From contig NZ_CP117677.1 of NCBI RefSeq assembly GCF_028622835.1, forward strand, positions 744,001-808,000: DNA of 64,000 nucleotides, in the 5' to 3' direction. Positions 13,720 through 26,385 of the stretch are shown piece by piece (the first letter of the stretch is position 1; each line of letters begins with the position of its first letter). A program made the translations under genes and the position numbers. This DNA comes from Caloramator sp. mosi_1. GTDB taxonomy: Bacteria; Bacillota; Clostridia; Clostridiales; Caloramatoraceae. A model generated the notes under the pieces. That model saw nothing but the letters and a program-made list of their open reading frames with translations. It searched no databases and had not been told where the DNA came from.

Positions 13720-15520
13720 TTATTTTTTATTCTTATTTTGAAAACTTATTGCATTATTTAAACCAATGCCTACTCCATAAAGTATCCAGAAAATTGGTGC
13801 AACTGATACAATGCTATCGTTAAATAATGCAGCCGAAAGATATCCTATCACTCCTAAAAATATTCCTAATCCATATACTTCAATTTCTTTATAAAAATAA
13901 GCATTAAAATATATTTTTATACTTTGTATTATGTAACCTGCTACTAGTATTACAAAAACAAAGAAAAACAGTAGCCCCATTTGTTGTGAAATTTGTAAAT
14001 ATAAATTGTGTGGTTTATCAACAATTATATATGGATCATACAAGAATCTCAATTTACCTAGTACATCATTTTGAGGGAAAAATATCATAAAAGTATCTAT
14101 CCCCGTTCCAAATAATGGATATTTTTTATTAAAGGTAAAGTCCTTGACCATATATATGCTCTTGAAGAACCTAATCGTTCTTTACCTTTAAATCCTATTG
14201 CTTCAATTTCACTGATTGGACGCGTTACGTTATCTGAAATCAGTATTTCAAATTTATCACCTTTAAGAACAAACTGTATATTATATCCACTATCTTCTAA
14301 AATAATCATATTCATACCTTTATATATGCCATAAACAAAATGTTTATCAGAATATCTACCGAATAATTTAAGTTTACCTGTAGTACTGTCATATTCATAC
14401 TTAATTATGTCTCTATTTTCATCATAAATTATTAAATTTTGGTTCACATCAAACTCTATTATACCGTCAGGATAAATAAACTTAAGCTTCTTATCACTTG
14501 ATGATATTGATAAAGGTAGGTTGTCAATAAAATTTGACTCCTGTTTTGTAAAAAATTGTTTCGCCTCTTTGAATATTGTTGAAAATCTACTTGAAATATA
14601 ACCCTTTGATACAAAATTTATACCACTTAAAATCAAAACTACAGATGCAAAAAGATAAAAAATATTTTTTTATTTTTAAATATTTTTTATTTAAAATAAT
14701 TAACATAAATAAAAATGATACAATCACTCCTACTAATCCTGCTCTTGATTGAGAAGCAAGTAAAACAGATAATGCTGTTAAAGTATAGATATAATTTTTA
14801 AACTTATCAAAACTATCAATTAATAATATAGCACAAACTAAAAATATTGGTAAAACAATTGCTATATAACTACCAACATAATTAATATTATATAGTGTAC
14901 CATATGCAGCTCTATCTCCTAACGTAAATTTAATGCTATCAAGGCTACCCCAATATTTTTGAGGTACAATTATTTTTTTCCCAAAGGTTGACTGAAAAAG
15001 TCGTGATTGAAGTATTGAAAAATTGCTATTGTCGATATTATTGTAAAATTATAAGTTAAAAATTTCAATAAAAATCCTACTTTCTTTTCATTGCTAGTAA
15101 AATATGAATTTAAGGCTATAATAAGTAATAATATATAACTTAACCAAACAACTAAACCTTCATATCTATCCGGTGCACCCCACAAAGATATAATCTTTTC
15201 AGTAGAAAACAGATGTGAAAGAAGTAAAAATAATATTAATAATAAAATTTTTGTATATGTAATTTTGTCTTTAAATAAATTTATTCTTTTTTATAAAGGA
15301 AGAAAATAAATAGAGCAAAACAAATTAATGTTAAAATAATCAATGTCTTTGCCTTGTAGTATGAAAATATATCATAATTATAATTTTCTGTTGGCCATAT
15401 TTTTGTTATTGTGCCTGATAAAGTAACAACTTTAAATCTAACAATTAAAGGTACAACTAACAGTATTATTCCTAACAAAATATCAACTAAGGTTATTTCA
15501 TCATTGTATATCTTTCTCAT
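13720..15520 (-). CDS. O-antigen ligase-like (Wzy_C) membrane protein, frameshifted
   Basis: Polytopic membrane protein of about 600 residues. Hydrophobic segments fill the N- and C-terminal parts. A polar loop of about 130 residues (near 14200-14600) precedes the conserved GTGIDTF and DKPHNLYLQ motif of the O-antigen ligase/polymerase family, which polymerises or transfers lipid-linked glycans at the outer face of the membrane. RBS GGGAGGG precedes ATG 15520. Breaks lie near 15275, 14980, 14665 and 14140. Next to the S-layer gene it could glycosylate S-layer protein or polymerise a wall polysaccharide; acceptor unknown. Confidence 0.78.
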
Positions 15521-15745
15521 AATACCCTCCCATCTATTAACTTTTGTATAGATTTTTATTATGTTAATTTTATCATACTTTTATATCTTTATCAATATTT
15601 TCAAATTTTGAATATACTTTTGAAATAAAATGATATTAAAATTCATACAACCATTAGTAATATTTTCTGTACGTTTATTTAACATTTAAATTCAAAATAA
15701 GAATCTGTTTGCACCATTCTGCAAACTTTATAAATGCTAAATTAA

Positions 15746-15780
15746 AACAAAAAGGCAGACAAATTGTCTGCCTTTTTGTT
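15746..15780 (-). terminator. Strong terminator after S-layer gene
   Basis: Perfect 15-bp stem (AACAAAAAGGCAGAC / GTCTGCCTTTTTGTT) with a 5-nt loop, 5 nt past the stop codon. Confidence 0.9.
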
Positions 15781-15785
15781 TTAGA

Positions 15786-18523
15786 TTAGTCTACTAAAAC
15801 TTCAACTATATATACAATCTTATTAATTACTATTGATAGTGTAGCTTTTCCTCTACTTATTGCATTACCACTATTATCTACTACAGATTCATTTGATGAA
15901 TAAATTCTGTAATCATTTGCACTAAATGCGATCTTTTCACCGTATTGATCGTATCCTACAAATACTCCTCCATTCTTGTCAGTTCCAAATAGAGCATTTG
16001 TCACTACTGCTGAACCTGTAGTTACCTTTATAGCATTCTTAACTTGTGATACTGTTGATAAAACTGGAGTAGTATTTACTACATTAAATGTTATTGTACC
16101 AACCTTTACAGTTCCAACTTTAACTGTTACAGTTTCTGTTCCTACTGCATTTGCAGTAACTATAGCACTTGATGTAGTTACATTTACAGCATTATTATTT
16201 TGTTCATCTTCAAGGACTACTGCACCTTCTACTCCAATGTAATTTCCATTGTTATCAACTTTATATACTGTAATTGTAGCAGTTCTTGGATTATTATCTT
16301 TATTATTAGTATTCAAATCAAGTTTAGTAGCATCTGCAACAGCCTTATATCCAGCAAATGTTCCTGCTTCAACAACGTTTACATCAAGAGTAGCAGTTAA
16401 CTTAGTATTTTCTGTATTCACATACTCAACTGTTAGCTTATCAGTTCCCTTTTCTATAGCTGATAATGTAATTGCTGAACCTGATGTGTTTTGACTTACA
16501 ACATTATTCTTTCCAAGGCTAACAGTTAATTTAGATCCATCTATTGTAAAATCTTTTCCATATTGATCTTTAAGATTTATTTTTACATTAGCTGATATTC
16601 CAGAACCTTTAACTAATGTAACTGCTGATTTATCTAATGTTAGAGTTGTTGCAACTGGATCCTTCTTTACTTGTATTTCTACAGTCTTAGTTAACTTAAT
16701 GTTTGAATCATTTCTATCTTCTACAGTAACAAGAACAGTAGCCTTTCCTTCTGCTATTGGAGTAACAACACCAGTTACTTCATCAACTACAGCTACAGTT
16801 GGATTTAATGACTTAAATGTCTTATTTACTGCTGTATAATCTCTTCCATCTTGATCTAATATTTCAACATGAATTGCTTGACCAGTTGTTGACTTATAAA
16901 GTTCAGTCGTTGGTTTAGCATAATCAGGATTTCCTGTTGATAGTGTCCATCTGTCAAGCTTTGAAAGTTTTTGTAATGATTCCTTTACTGTTATTATTGT
17001 ATTTCCTGTTTCTACCTTTGTATCTGTAATCTTAACATTTACTATTGCACTTCCTGTTGTAGTACCAGCTCTAACAACACCATTTTGTTTACTTACTATA
17101 CTTGTGTTTGATGTTTCTACTACATAATCAAAACCATTTTCAGTTATATCATTTCCTTCTGCATCCTTTACAACAAGTTCAATTACACTGCCTGTTGTAA
17201 CTGTAGTTGACTTAAATGCAATTGATGCAGGAGCCTTCTTTGCATAAGCGAATTCAACCTTAGCAGTTTCTGATAATGCTGTACCTACTTCTGGAGTTAC
17301 TCCTTGAACTTCAACAACATATTCTTTCTTGTCTGATAGCCTATCTACTAACTTTATAGTAACAGTATCCTTTTCTACTGTAACTTTTTCTATTATTTGT
17401 AGACTATTTGTATCTGACTTTAAGTATACCTTAAAGTTGCTTGCTATAGCACTCTTAACATCCTTGTTAAACTTAAGAACTATTGTCTTGTCTGATGGAG
17501 CAACTGCACTTAAAACCTTTAAAGTTGCCTTTGATACTATGTCTTTTGCAGATGTTTCTACAGATGTTACATTTACTTTTCCACCAAATACTACATACTT
17601 AGCCTTTTCAATTCCCTTTGCAGTAGCTAATTCAGTCTTAACAGTTTCTGAAATTACCTCATCAACTAAAACTATTGCTGCATTATTCTTAGCAGCAAGT
17701 GCCGCACCAACAAGTGCATCAACTAAATTTGCATCTGCTCCCTTTGCTACATAAATATTTTCAAAATTTATTTCATTCTTGAATTTTTTACTATTTCTAA
17801 GTTTGTAGCATATCTATCAGCACCATAAATTCTTTCACCATTCTTTACTTCATTTAAAACTGATGCTGAAAGAGCATTTTCTCCACCAATTACATAGTAC
17901 TTATTGTAATTTCCCTTGTATGTATCATTTACATCGTCCTTGCTTGCTAGAATTATTGGCCATCCCTTTGCTGCTGCAACTGGTGCAATTGACATAGCAT
18001 CTGCTAAACCTGTTACACCATTTACAACTACTGCAGTATCAGCTGAACCAAGTTCCTTTGCAATATTGTATGCAGTTTCATATCTATCCTTTCCGCCAAG
18101 TTCCTTAACTGTCATTCCTGCACTTCTTAATGCATCCTTAACTTCTGCACTAATTACTTGTGGTCCTGATACAACGTATACTTCCTTAGCACCAAGACCA
18201 TTAATCTTAGCAACTACATCAGCTGCCTTTGCAGTCTTATGGTCAATTATTACTACTGGTGCACCTAACTTCTTAGCAAGTGGTGCTGCTGCTAATGCAT
18301 CCACTAGATTAGCTTGTTCTCCTGAAGTCAGAATAACCTTGTCAAATTTAGTTCCTAATTCTGCGTTAATTTTGTCTGCTGTTTCATATCTGTTTGCTCC
18401 AGCTAAGCTCTTCACTTCAGCTTCTGCCGCACTTGCAACTCTTGGCATTAACACTGCTGCATTTGTAGCAACAAGAGCTGAAAGAGTTAAAGTACTTAAC
18501 ACTCTTTTTACCTTGTCGTTCAA
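15786..18523 (-). CDS. S-layer protein: three CWB2 repeats plus Ig-like domains, one frameshift
   Basis: Major surface-layer protein candidate, about 912 residues. A signal peptide (LSTLTLSALVATNAAVLMPR, cleavage near ASAAEA) is followed by three CWB2 repeats (AGANRYETAD, GKDRYETAYN, GADRYATNLE) for wall anchoring and then about 550 residues of repeated bacterial Ig-like domains rich in Thr and Val. The one break is near 17790 (one A missing after EIVKK). TTG at 18523 is chosen as start because AGGGG is 8 nt upstream; GTG at 18532 overlaps that site. The repaired frame has no ATG, GTG or TTG codon for about 455 codons (16422-17790), a sign of strong codon bias and high expression. It has its own promoter and terminator. 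Confidence 0.88.
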
Positions 18524-18670
18524 AATTGACACCCCTGAAAAAATTTTATATTGTAGCTTTTATATATTTATATAAATATATAATAAGCTCGAGTGGTTAT
18601 ATTAATTTTTATTACCTGTTTTAAAGGTTTAGAACTGGTATTTTTAGAAAATTATACTTACCTTCTTATA

Positions 18671-18699
18671 ATACTAACATACTGTGTAAAATATGTCAA
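18671..18699 (-). promoter_or_regulatory. Near-consensus sigma-A promoter of the S-layer gene
   Basis: TTGACA, 17-nt spacer, TAGTAT, giving a leader of about 140 nt before the start codon. Long leaders are known for several S-layer mRNAs and linked to transcript stability. Confidence 0.8.
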
Positions 18700-19009
18700 C
18701 AGTAGATTTATTTTTTGTTTTACCATTACACAATATGTTTTGGTAATGAATATGTTTTACAAGAAAATTTAACCTTATACCTTGATTATATTTACCACTA
18801 TTACCAAAGTCAATAGGATTTTTGGGAATTCTTGTCCAATTTTATTCAATGTTTCTGTTATTACTATTATATTTATATGATGGTATATTTTTTTATGTTG
18901 GTTAATTCTTTATTCCATATTTTACTTTTTGTTAAAATTCTTATGCATAATAAACTCTGTGTTTAGTAAATTTCAAGTTTTTATACATACTTTATATAAT
19001 ACAAAATAA
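18700..19009. other. AT-rich intergenic region, nothing recognised
   Basis: About 310 nt between the S-layer promoter and the pyrG terminator. It is very AT-rich; I see no gene, RNA or strong repeat in it. Confidence 0.5.
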
Positions 19010-19033
19010 AAAGAGCTGTCACTCGACAGCTCT

Positions 19034-19035
<2 letters not shown>
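19010..19035 (-). terminator. Terminator of pyrG
   Basis: Perfect 11-bp stem (AAAGAGCTGTC / GACAGCTCTTT), 4-nt loop, overlapping the pyrG stop codon, with a U-tract on the minus strand. Confidence 0.88.
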
Positions 19036-20665
<1,630 letters not shown>

Positions 20666-20712
20666 TTATATTTTACTTTATGTTTTTAATTTATGCAAGA
20701 GGAAATATAAAG

Positions 20713-20735
20713 ATAGGAGGCAATTTGCCTCCTAT
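20713..20735 (-). terminator. Terminator of the metallo-hydrolase gene
   Basis: 9-bp stem (ATAGGAGGC / GCCTCCTAT) overlapping the TAG stop of the upstream gene, followed by A/T-rich sequence. Confidence 0.7.
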
Positions 20736-21363
20736 TCATAATTTAAAACATATATATGTCTTTCCTTTAGCATATCCTCTGTTATCTCTATAAATGGCTT
20801 ATCAAGCTTTGTATATGGATAATATTCTAAGAATTTATCCACTGGGTTTAAATCAAATTTTAATGGTTTTGTCTTGTAGTGCATAGGAATTATTACCTTT
20901 GCATTTAGGCTTTCACATACATCATAGGCTGCCTCTGCATTAATTGTATATATCCCTCCAACAGGTACTAAAAGAACATCAACATCTCCTATCATTTCAA
21001 TTTGTGCCTTTGTCAACCTGTGCCCTAAATCTCCAAGATGACAAACTCTTTTGCCGTCAACTTCAAACACATAGACGATATTATCTCCTCTTTTTGCTCC
21101 CTGTTCTTCATCGTGGTATGTATGAACTCCTCTTATAGCAATATCCTTTATATAAAAATTTCCTACTTTATTTACTATTGTATAATCTCCATTTAAACAG
21201 TCTGTAAAGTTGTGGTCGTAGTGATTATGGCTTGTAGTAACTATATCGCAACTTACCTTAGGTAGCTTATATCCAACATTATCATCAAATGGATCAGTTA
21301 CTATTCTTATTCCATTTTTGATGTTATCTTAAAGCAGGCGTGGCCTAACCATTTTATTCGCAT
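20732..21363 (-). CDS. Metallo-beta-lactamase-fold hydrolase (UPF0173 type), frameshifted
   Basis: About 210 residues, usual for this family of zinc-dependent hydrolases of unknown substrate. The start MRIKWLGHACFKI is typical, and the metal-binding HNHYDH motif, a second His in GVHTYHD, the GDLGH Asp/His and a C-terminal PMHYKT are all present. One A is missing at about 21325 (TSKNGIRIVTDPF after repair). RBS GGGAGG precedes ATG 21363. It lies 100 nt downstream of kamE; whether the kam transcript reads into it is unclear. Confidence 0.85.
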
Positions 21364-21463
21364 AAAACCCTCCCGATTAGTATATATTTATTTGTATATA
21401 TAATATCATAAATGGACTGGTTTTATGCAAAAATTTTTAAAAATTCACAAACAAAGTATACAT

Positions 21464-22252
21464 CTACTTAATTCCTCTTGCTACCATCTCCTGCACAATA
21501 AAGGAGGCTACATCCTCTGCAAAGGAACCTGATCCAAACCCTGCATCATACCCAAGCTCCTTTGCAAGTTCGTGGCTTATTCGAGGGCCACCTGCAACTA
21601 ATACTACTCTATCCCTTATTCCCTCTGCTTCAACAATTTCAACAAGCTCCGTCATATTGGGAATGTGTACATTCTTTTGGGTTACAACTTGCGATACAAG
21701 TATTGCATCCGCATTAACCTCTATTGCCTTTGCCACTAATACTTCATTTGGAACTTGACTTCCTAAGTTATATGCTTCTATCATCTGATATCTTTCAAGT
21801 CCGTAGTGCCCTGCATATCCCTTCATATTCATAATGGCATCTATTCCAACCGTGTGGGCATCTGTACCTGTACAAGCACCAACTACCACAACTTTTCTTC
21901 CTATATTCCTTCTAATATAATCATCCACCTCATCCATTGACATAGTATTGGTTTCAACCTTTGGAACAACTATCTTTGTAGCATCAACAGAGTGAATGCA
22001 AGAACCATATACAACAAAGAAGGTATATCCTACCCCTAAATCCATCATATAAGTAACATTTGGTTCCTCAATTCCCATCTTCATTGCAAGCTGTCTTGCT
22101 GCCTCCTTTGCCTCCTCTGAATAAGGAAGAGGGAGTGTAAAGGATAGCTGAATTTTTCCATCATTCATTGTATCTCCGTAGGCCTTTACCCTTGATTTAT
22201 CAAAGGTTTTGTCAAAATCCTTCTTTTCCATTGAATAAAGTCCGCTACTCAT
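21464..22252 (-). CDS. kamE: Beta-lysine 5,6-aminomutase, beta (cobalamin-binding) subunit
   Basis: Intact, 262 residues, the family length. With KamD it moves the terminal amino group of beta-lysine (or D-lysine) from C6 to C5, using adenosylcobalamin and PLP. The B12-binding motif DAHTVG places His at residue 133 and the PLP-binding Lys (in NMKGYAG) at residue 144, exactly the positions known from the Clostridium sticklandii enzyme. The C-terminal Rossmann part has the GGPRIS and GFGSGSFA loops. RBS TAGGGGTG is upstream. Last gene of the kam operon. Confidence 0.97.
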   Translation of the reverse strand: MSSGLYSMEKKDFDKTFDKSRVKAYGDTMNDGKIQLSFTLPLPYSEEAKEAARQLAMKMGIEEPNVTYMMDLGVGYTFFVVYGSCIHSVDATKIVVPKVETNTMSMDEVDDYIRRNIGRKVVVVGACTGTDAHTVGIDAIMNMKGYAGHYGLERYQMIEAYNLGSQVPNEVLVAKAIEVNADAILVSQVVTQKNVHIPNMTELVEIVEAEGIRDRVVLVAGGPRISHELAKELGYDAGFGSGSFAEDVASFIVQEMVARGIK

Positions 22253-22287
22253 TTATTGCACCCCTAACATTAGAGGTATGAATTCGT

Positions 22288-23800
22288 TTATATAGTTTTC
22301 TCCCTTTTGAATACTCCATCTAATCCCTTGCCACCATATCTTGAACGCTTAATATCTGCAAAAATTCCCTTCTCAAGAGTTGTAAATAATCCTTCCTTTT
22401 CGATCTCCTCAAGAAGCATAGTAGCCCTACTTAAAACTTCATTTGCTCTTTTTCGATTATTCCTCCACGTTTAAATTCTATTTCATCTCCTATTGATTTC
22501 ATATTATTAAATATATACCTTGCATTTTCAATAGAAAGGGCTCTGTCTGATATAAAGGGTGTATGAATTGCCTCTGTTAACATTCCAAGAAGCTGTATAC
22601 CCTGATGTGTCCAGATAGATACAACATTAAATAGTGCATCTTGAATATGTCCTTTAAATATATTTCCTGTCATAAACTTAGTAGGAGGCATATATTTTAG
22701 TGGTGCCTTTGGGAATATCTGTCTTGCCATCTGAGCCTGTGCAAGTTCAAACAAAAATCCATCCCTAAGATCTGGATTCATTTCAAAGGCGTGTCCAAGT
22801 CCCATCTGTTCTTCAGGAATTCCAACCATCTTTGCAAACTGTTCATTAATAAATTGAGATGCTAAAACAGTATGGGCTGCCTCTACCGCATCTGCTGTTG
22901 TTAGGTAGTTGTCCTCTCCTGTGTTTATTATAACCCCTGCAAATCCATTTATAACTCTTGAGAAGAACTGGTCAATTAATGTCCTTTGCATATTAATATC
23001 TCTAAAGAGTATTCCATATAGGGCATCATTTAGCATTACATCAAGTCTCTCCATTGCTCCCATCGCTGCAATCTCAGGCATACAAAGACCTGAACAATAG
23101 TTGCATAGTCTAATATATCTTCCAACCTCCAAAGATACCTCATCAAGAGCTCTTCTCATTATTCTGAAGTTCTCCTGTGTCGCATAGGTTCCTCCAAACC
23201 CTTCTGTTGTTGCACCATAAGGAACATAATCAAGAAGGCTCTGTCCCGTTGTTCTTATTACAGCAATTATATCAGCTCCCTGCTTTGCTGCCGACTGTGC
23301 CTGAACAACATCCTCATATATATTCCCAGTTGCAACTATAACATAAAGATAGGGTTTATCCCCTTCACCTATATTTTTAATCATATTGTCTCTTGTTTGT
23401 CTGTTTTTCCTTATCATATCCACCGTAGGATATGCAAGTTCATAGGCCTTCCTTCTTATCTCATCTAAGCTATGTTTATTTAGTTTAACAATATTTAGAT
23501 TCCCTTTGCTACCTCCTCTGCAATCTCTTGCACAGAAAGGTTTGTCTCAATCACAGCATTTACAAGATAATAGGAAAGTCCATCCTCAAGAGCACCATTT
23601 TCCTTAATATGGTCAACTATTCTATTAGGAAGTGGAACTCCATTTTCATCTACTCCATCTATTCCATAAAGCCTTGCAATAGTTCTTTCGGTTGAAACAG
23701 TAGAATGAAGGTCAATGAATTTTTGTGTATCTATTGCTATATTTCTTGCCGCATCTCTTGCCCTTTTTATAAGTTCTTCATTTAAGTTTATATATGCCAT
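22288..23800 (-). CDS. kamD: Beta-lysine 5,6-aminomutase, alpha subunit, frameshifted
   Basis: Large TIM-barrel subunit that forms the active site with KamE. About 505 residues after repair, near the known 516. N-terminal MAYINLNEELIKRARDAARN, the middle GQSLLDYVPYGATTEGFGG, and LCNYCSGLCMPEIAAMGA are family-typical. One break lies between 23424 and 23495 (after EEVAKGI), another near 22449, where adding an A gives IIEKRANEVLSRATMLLEEI; reading then ends KREKTI at 22288. RBS GGGGGA precedes the start. kamC ends 10 nt upstream and kamE begins 35 nt downstream. Confidence 0.95.
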
Positions 23801-23809
23801 ATTATCCCC

Positions 23810-25372
23810 CTAATTTAGGTATTTTTCTGCCAATTTAAGTATTTCCTCATCAAACCCAAGAAGCCTTGCTACCCTTATAGCGTCCTTTGGTACTTCATAT
23901 TTTCCATAAACTTCTCTTAAGGTATAGTCCATATAAAGGTTTAAATCCTGTAGGGAAATACTTTTACCTCCTTGTCTATTTTAAGACCCACAACCTCATA
24001 ATGTCTTGCCGCATCATCTATTCCATCAAAGTGGGTTGTAACCACCAAAACAGAGTTCAATGTATTAAAATATGACAGTATAGCCTTTAATATTGCTCTT
24101 CCTTCCTTGGGGTTTGTTCCTCTTGCTATTTCATCTAAAAGAATAAGCCCCTTAGATCTTTGTACTTAATAGTTTGATTTAATGCTAAAACCTCTGCACC
24201 AAAGGTTGAAAGTCCAGAGTCAAGTGACTGCATATCTCCAGCTTGGCAAAAATAATAATCGAATATATAAAAACTAAAATACTCACAGGGTACAAAAGCC
24301 CATCTGTGCCATAATGCACAAAAACCAATTAGCCTTAATGTAACCGTCTTTCCCCCATATTTACTCCTGTAATTATTGTTGAACCTCTCTTTAAATCTAT
24401 TGAAATAGGAGTATAACAGATTCCCTTCTTTTTAGTTCAGCCTCAACCTTCAGGTGGCGTCCATTTGATATTTTAATTTCTATATCACTATTTATATGGG
24501 GTCTTATGGATTTTGTATCTACCGCAAGCTTTGCCTTTTGCAGTAATAGGTCTAATTCAGAAATAGTATAGATTTGCCTAAGAAGATTTTGTTCCTCCTC
24601 TTTAATTCTCTCCGTTAGATATTTCCTAACTGTATACTCCTCCTGCTCCTCCTGTTGCTTTAATCCTTCTATTATGTTATTAATCCTATCTCCCTCATCT
24701 TTAAGCTCAAGGGAAAAATAATGTAATAGGGTGTTTTTAAGATTTGTCTGAGGTTTTTATCACAGAGAGCATCTTCTATTAATTTATCATCCCTCGATAT
24801 AACAACTTCATCATTTTGCTTTACCGTAACAGAATATTTTTGTTCAATCTTTCTTTTTAGATTTTCCTTTAAGAGATTTAGTTCTTTACTGTAACTTTTT
24901 ATTTCTTTCCTTATTTGTTTTAACCTTTCACTATAGCCGTCGTATATATAAAAGCTTCTACTGTTTTGCCCTCTATGTCCAAGAGATTTTCTAAATTGGG
25001 TATTGTAAAGAGCTTTAAATCTTCTATAAAATTATTATTCCTTTGTATTTTGCAAATTTCCCGTACATTTATTAAGAAGTTCTTTATTTCAAAAACTCAA
25101 TATCCTCAAGAACAGCACCAGATACTGCCCTTTTTATAGATGTTCTTATCTCCTTTATACCCTCAAGAAGAGATAAAATAGTATAATAGTCAGAAGGATT
25201 TTTTGTATAAACCCTATTAAAAAGGTTATACAATCATACTGCCTATTTAATTCTTCTTTATTTTTATATAAACATAGTGAGTTTAGCCTTTCCTTTCCAT
25301 AGGGGTCTTTAAATCTAATATAGAAATTACATAATCCATTCCAACATTTTTTAATGTGTCCTTTAAAATCAT
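23810..25372 (-). CDS. kamC: MutS-related ATPase of lysine aminomutase operon, heavily frameshifted
   Basis: MutS-like ATPase, about 520 residues. The C-terminal ABC-type ATPase has Walker A TGVNMGGKTVTLR, a signature SLDSGLSTFGAEV and Walker B LILLDEIARGTNPKEG, all MutS features; the N-terminal mismatch-recognition domain is absent. Such genes sit beside aminomutase genes and are thought to act as chaperones or reactivases of the B12 enzyme, not in DNA repair; this role is inferred. Start ATG 25372 overlaps the kamB stop (ATGA). Breaks lie near 25282, 25200, 25090, 24965, 24750, 24430, 24330, 24160 and 23960. The end (LAEKYLN) is 10 nt before kamD. Confidence 0.88.
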
Positions 25373-26374
25373 ACCCCCACTCCTTCATACAAAACATCAT
25401 AGACATCAACAGGGTTTAATGCACTCCTTAAATTTTTCAAAAATACATTAGGATTATAATAGTAGCCAAAGGGGGAAGTTGGATTTTGTGTTACACATAT
25501 TAGATTTATTTTTTCTAATACGTATATATTACCTCCCGCCCCTTAAAACTATCATAATCCTCCTTATTTACAAAGACCTTTGTCCCATCATTAACAATTA
25601 AATCTACCACAAGGCCCTTAACTTTATTTAAAAAGGTACTCGTTAAGCTTCCAGGTAAATATATATATTTAATATTCTTATTTAATCTACTTAGTATTTC
25701 ATCCTCATTTCCTAAGCAGGTTTTTATATTCGTATCAATGGTGTTATCCCCTATTAATAAAACATTTTTGGTATCTAAAGAGTTTATTTTGCATAAAACA
25801 TCTTTTTCTACCCGATTAAGACTTAGCATATCAACTGTGTGTTTTGTTTTTTTATTGTTACATTCATATCCCTTGAAAGGCTTGCACCAGTTGATAAAAT
25901 GCACCCATCAGTTATAGAAGGGGAACCCTGTGTTTTTCTATTTAGTGCACCATCAACCAGTACAACATCTCCTCCAAGGGCAAGCATCATATCAGAAACT
26001 TCACCTATCTCTCGGTTACTATCTGGACCTGCCAAAAGCACATACCCTTCCCTTACAACTTTAACTATCACTATTTTCCCAAGGCAGGTTGTAAAGTCTA
26101 TAATATCTATTATTTCATACTTTGCACTAAAACTTTTTAATGCCTCCTGAGATGTTGCAATCAGTGTGCCCTCATAGGCGTAGATCTTAGGTTTTTGTCT
26201 TATAAACCACATCCCTTCCCTCTCCATCTACGCCTATAGAGGTAAGGCAGACTCCTTTTTTCTTTTTGTGCAAATATTAATTAACTCATTTAAAACAACG
26301 GTTTTTCCAGAATTTTTGCACATTCCAAGTATTGATATCTTTTTATAGGTATCTAAAGCAGAATATAAATTCAT
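25369..26374 (-). CDS. kamB: KamB, P-loop protein of the lysine aminomutase operon, frameshifted
   Basis: About 335 residues. The N-terminal P-loop reads GMCKNSGKT close to the start MNLYSALDTYKKISIL. The middle has a GDVVLVDGALNRKTQGSP segment with a Walker-B-like VLVDGAL. It is found next to kamC in lysine fermenters; a joint role with the MutS-like ATPase in assembling or reactivating the aminomutase is inferred. ATG 26374 is chosen over 26378 because only this frame yields the P-loop; RBS AAGGTGG overlaps the kamA stop. Breaks near 26240, 26200, 25855 and 25522; the last hides 50 C-terminal residues ending NPVDVYDVLYEGVGV. Confidence 0.82.
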
Positions 26375-26385
26375 TCATCCACCTT

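Noticed and set aside
16249-17754. Long plus-strand open frames across the S-layer gene (for example 17329-17754, 17916-18575)
   Set aside because: They mirror the biased codons of the minus-strand S-layer gene, have no RBS and encode low-complexity Ser/Thr/Ala-rich sequence.
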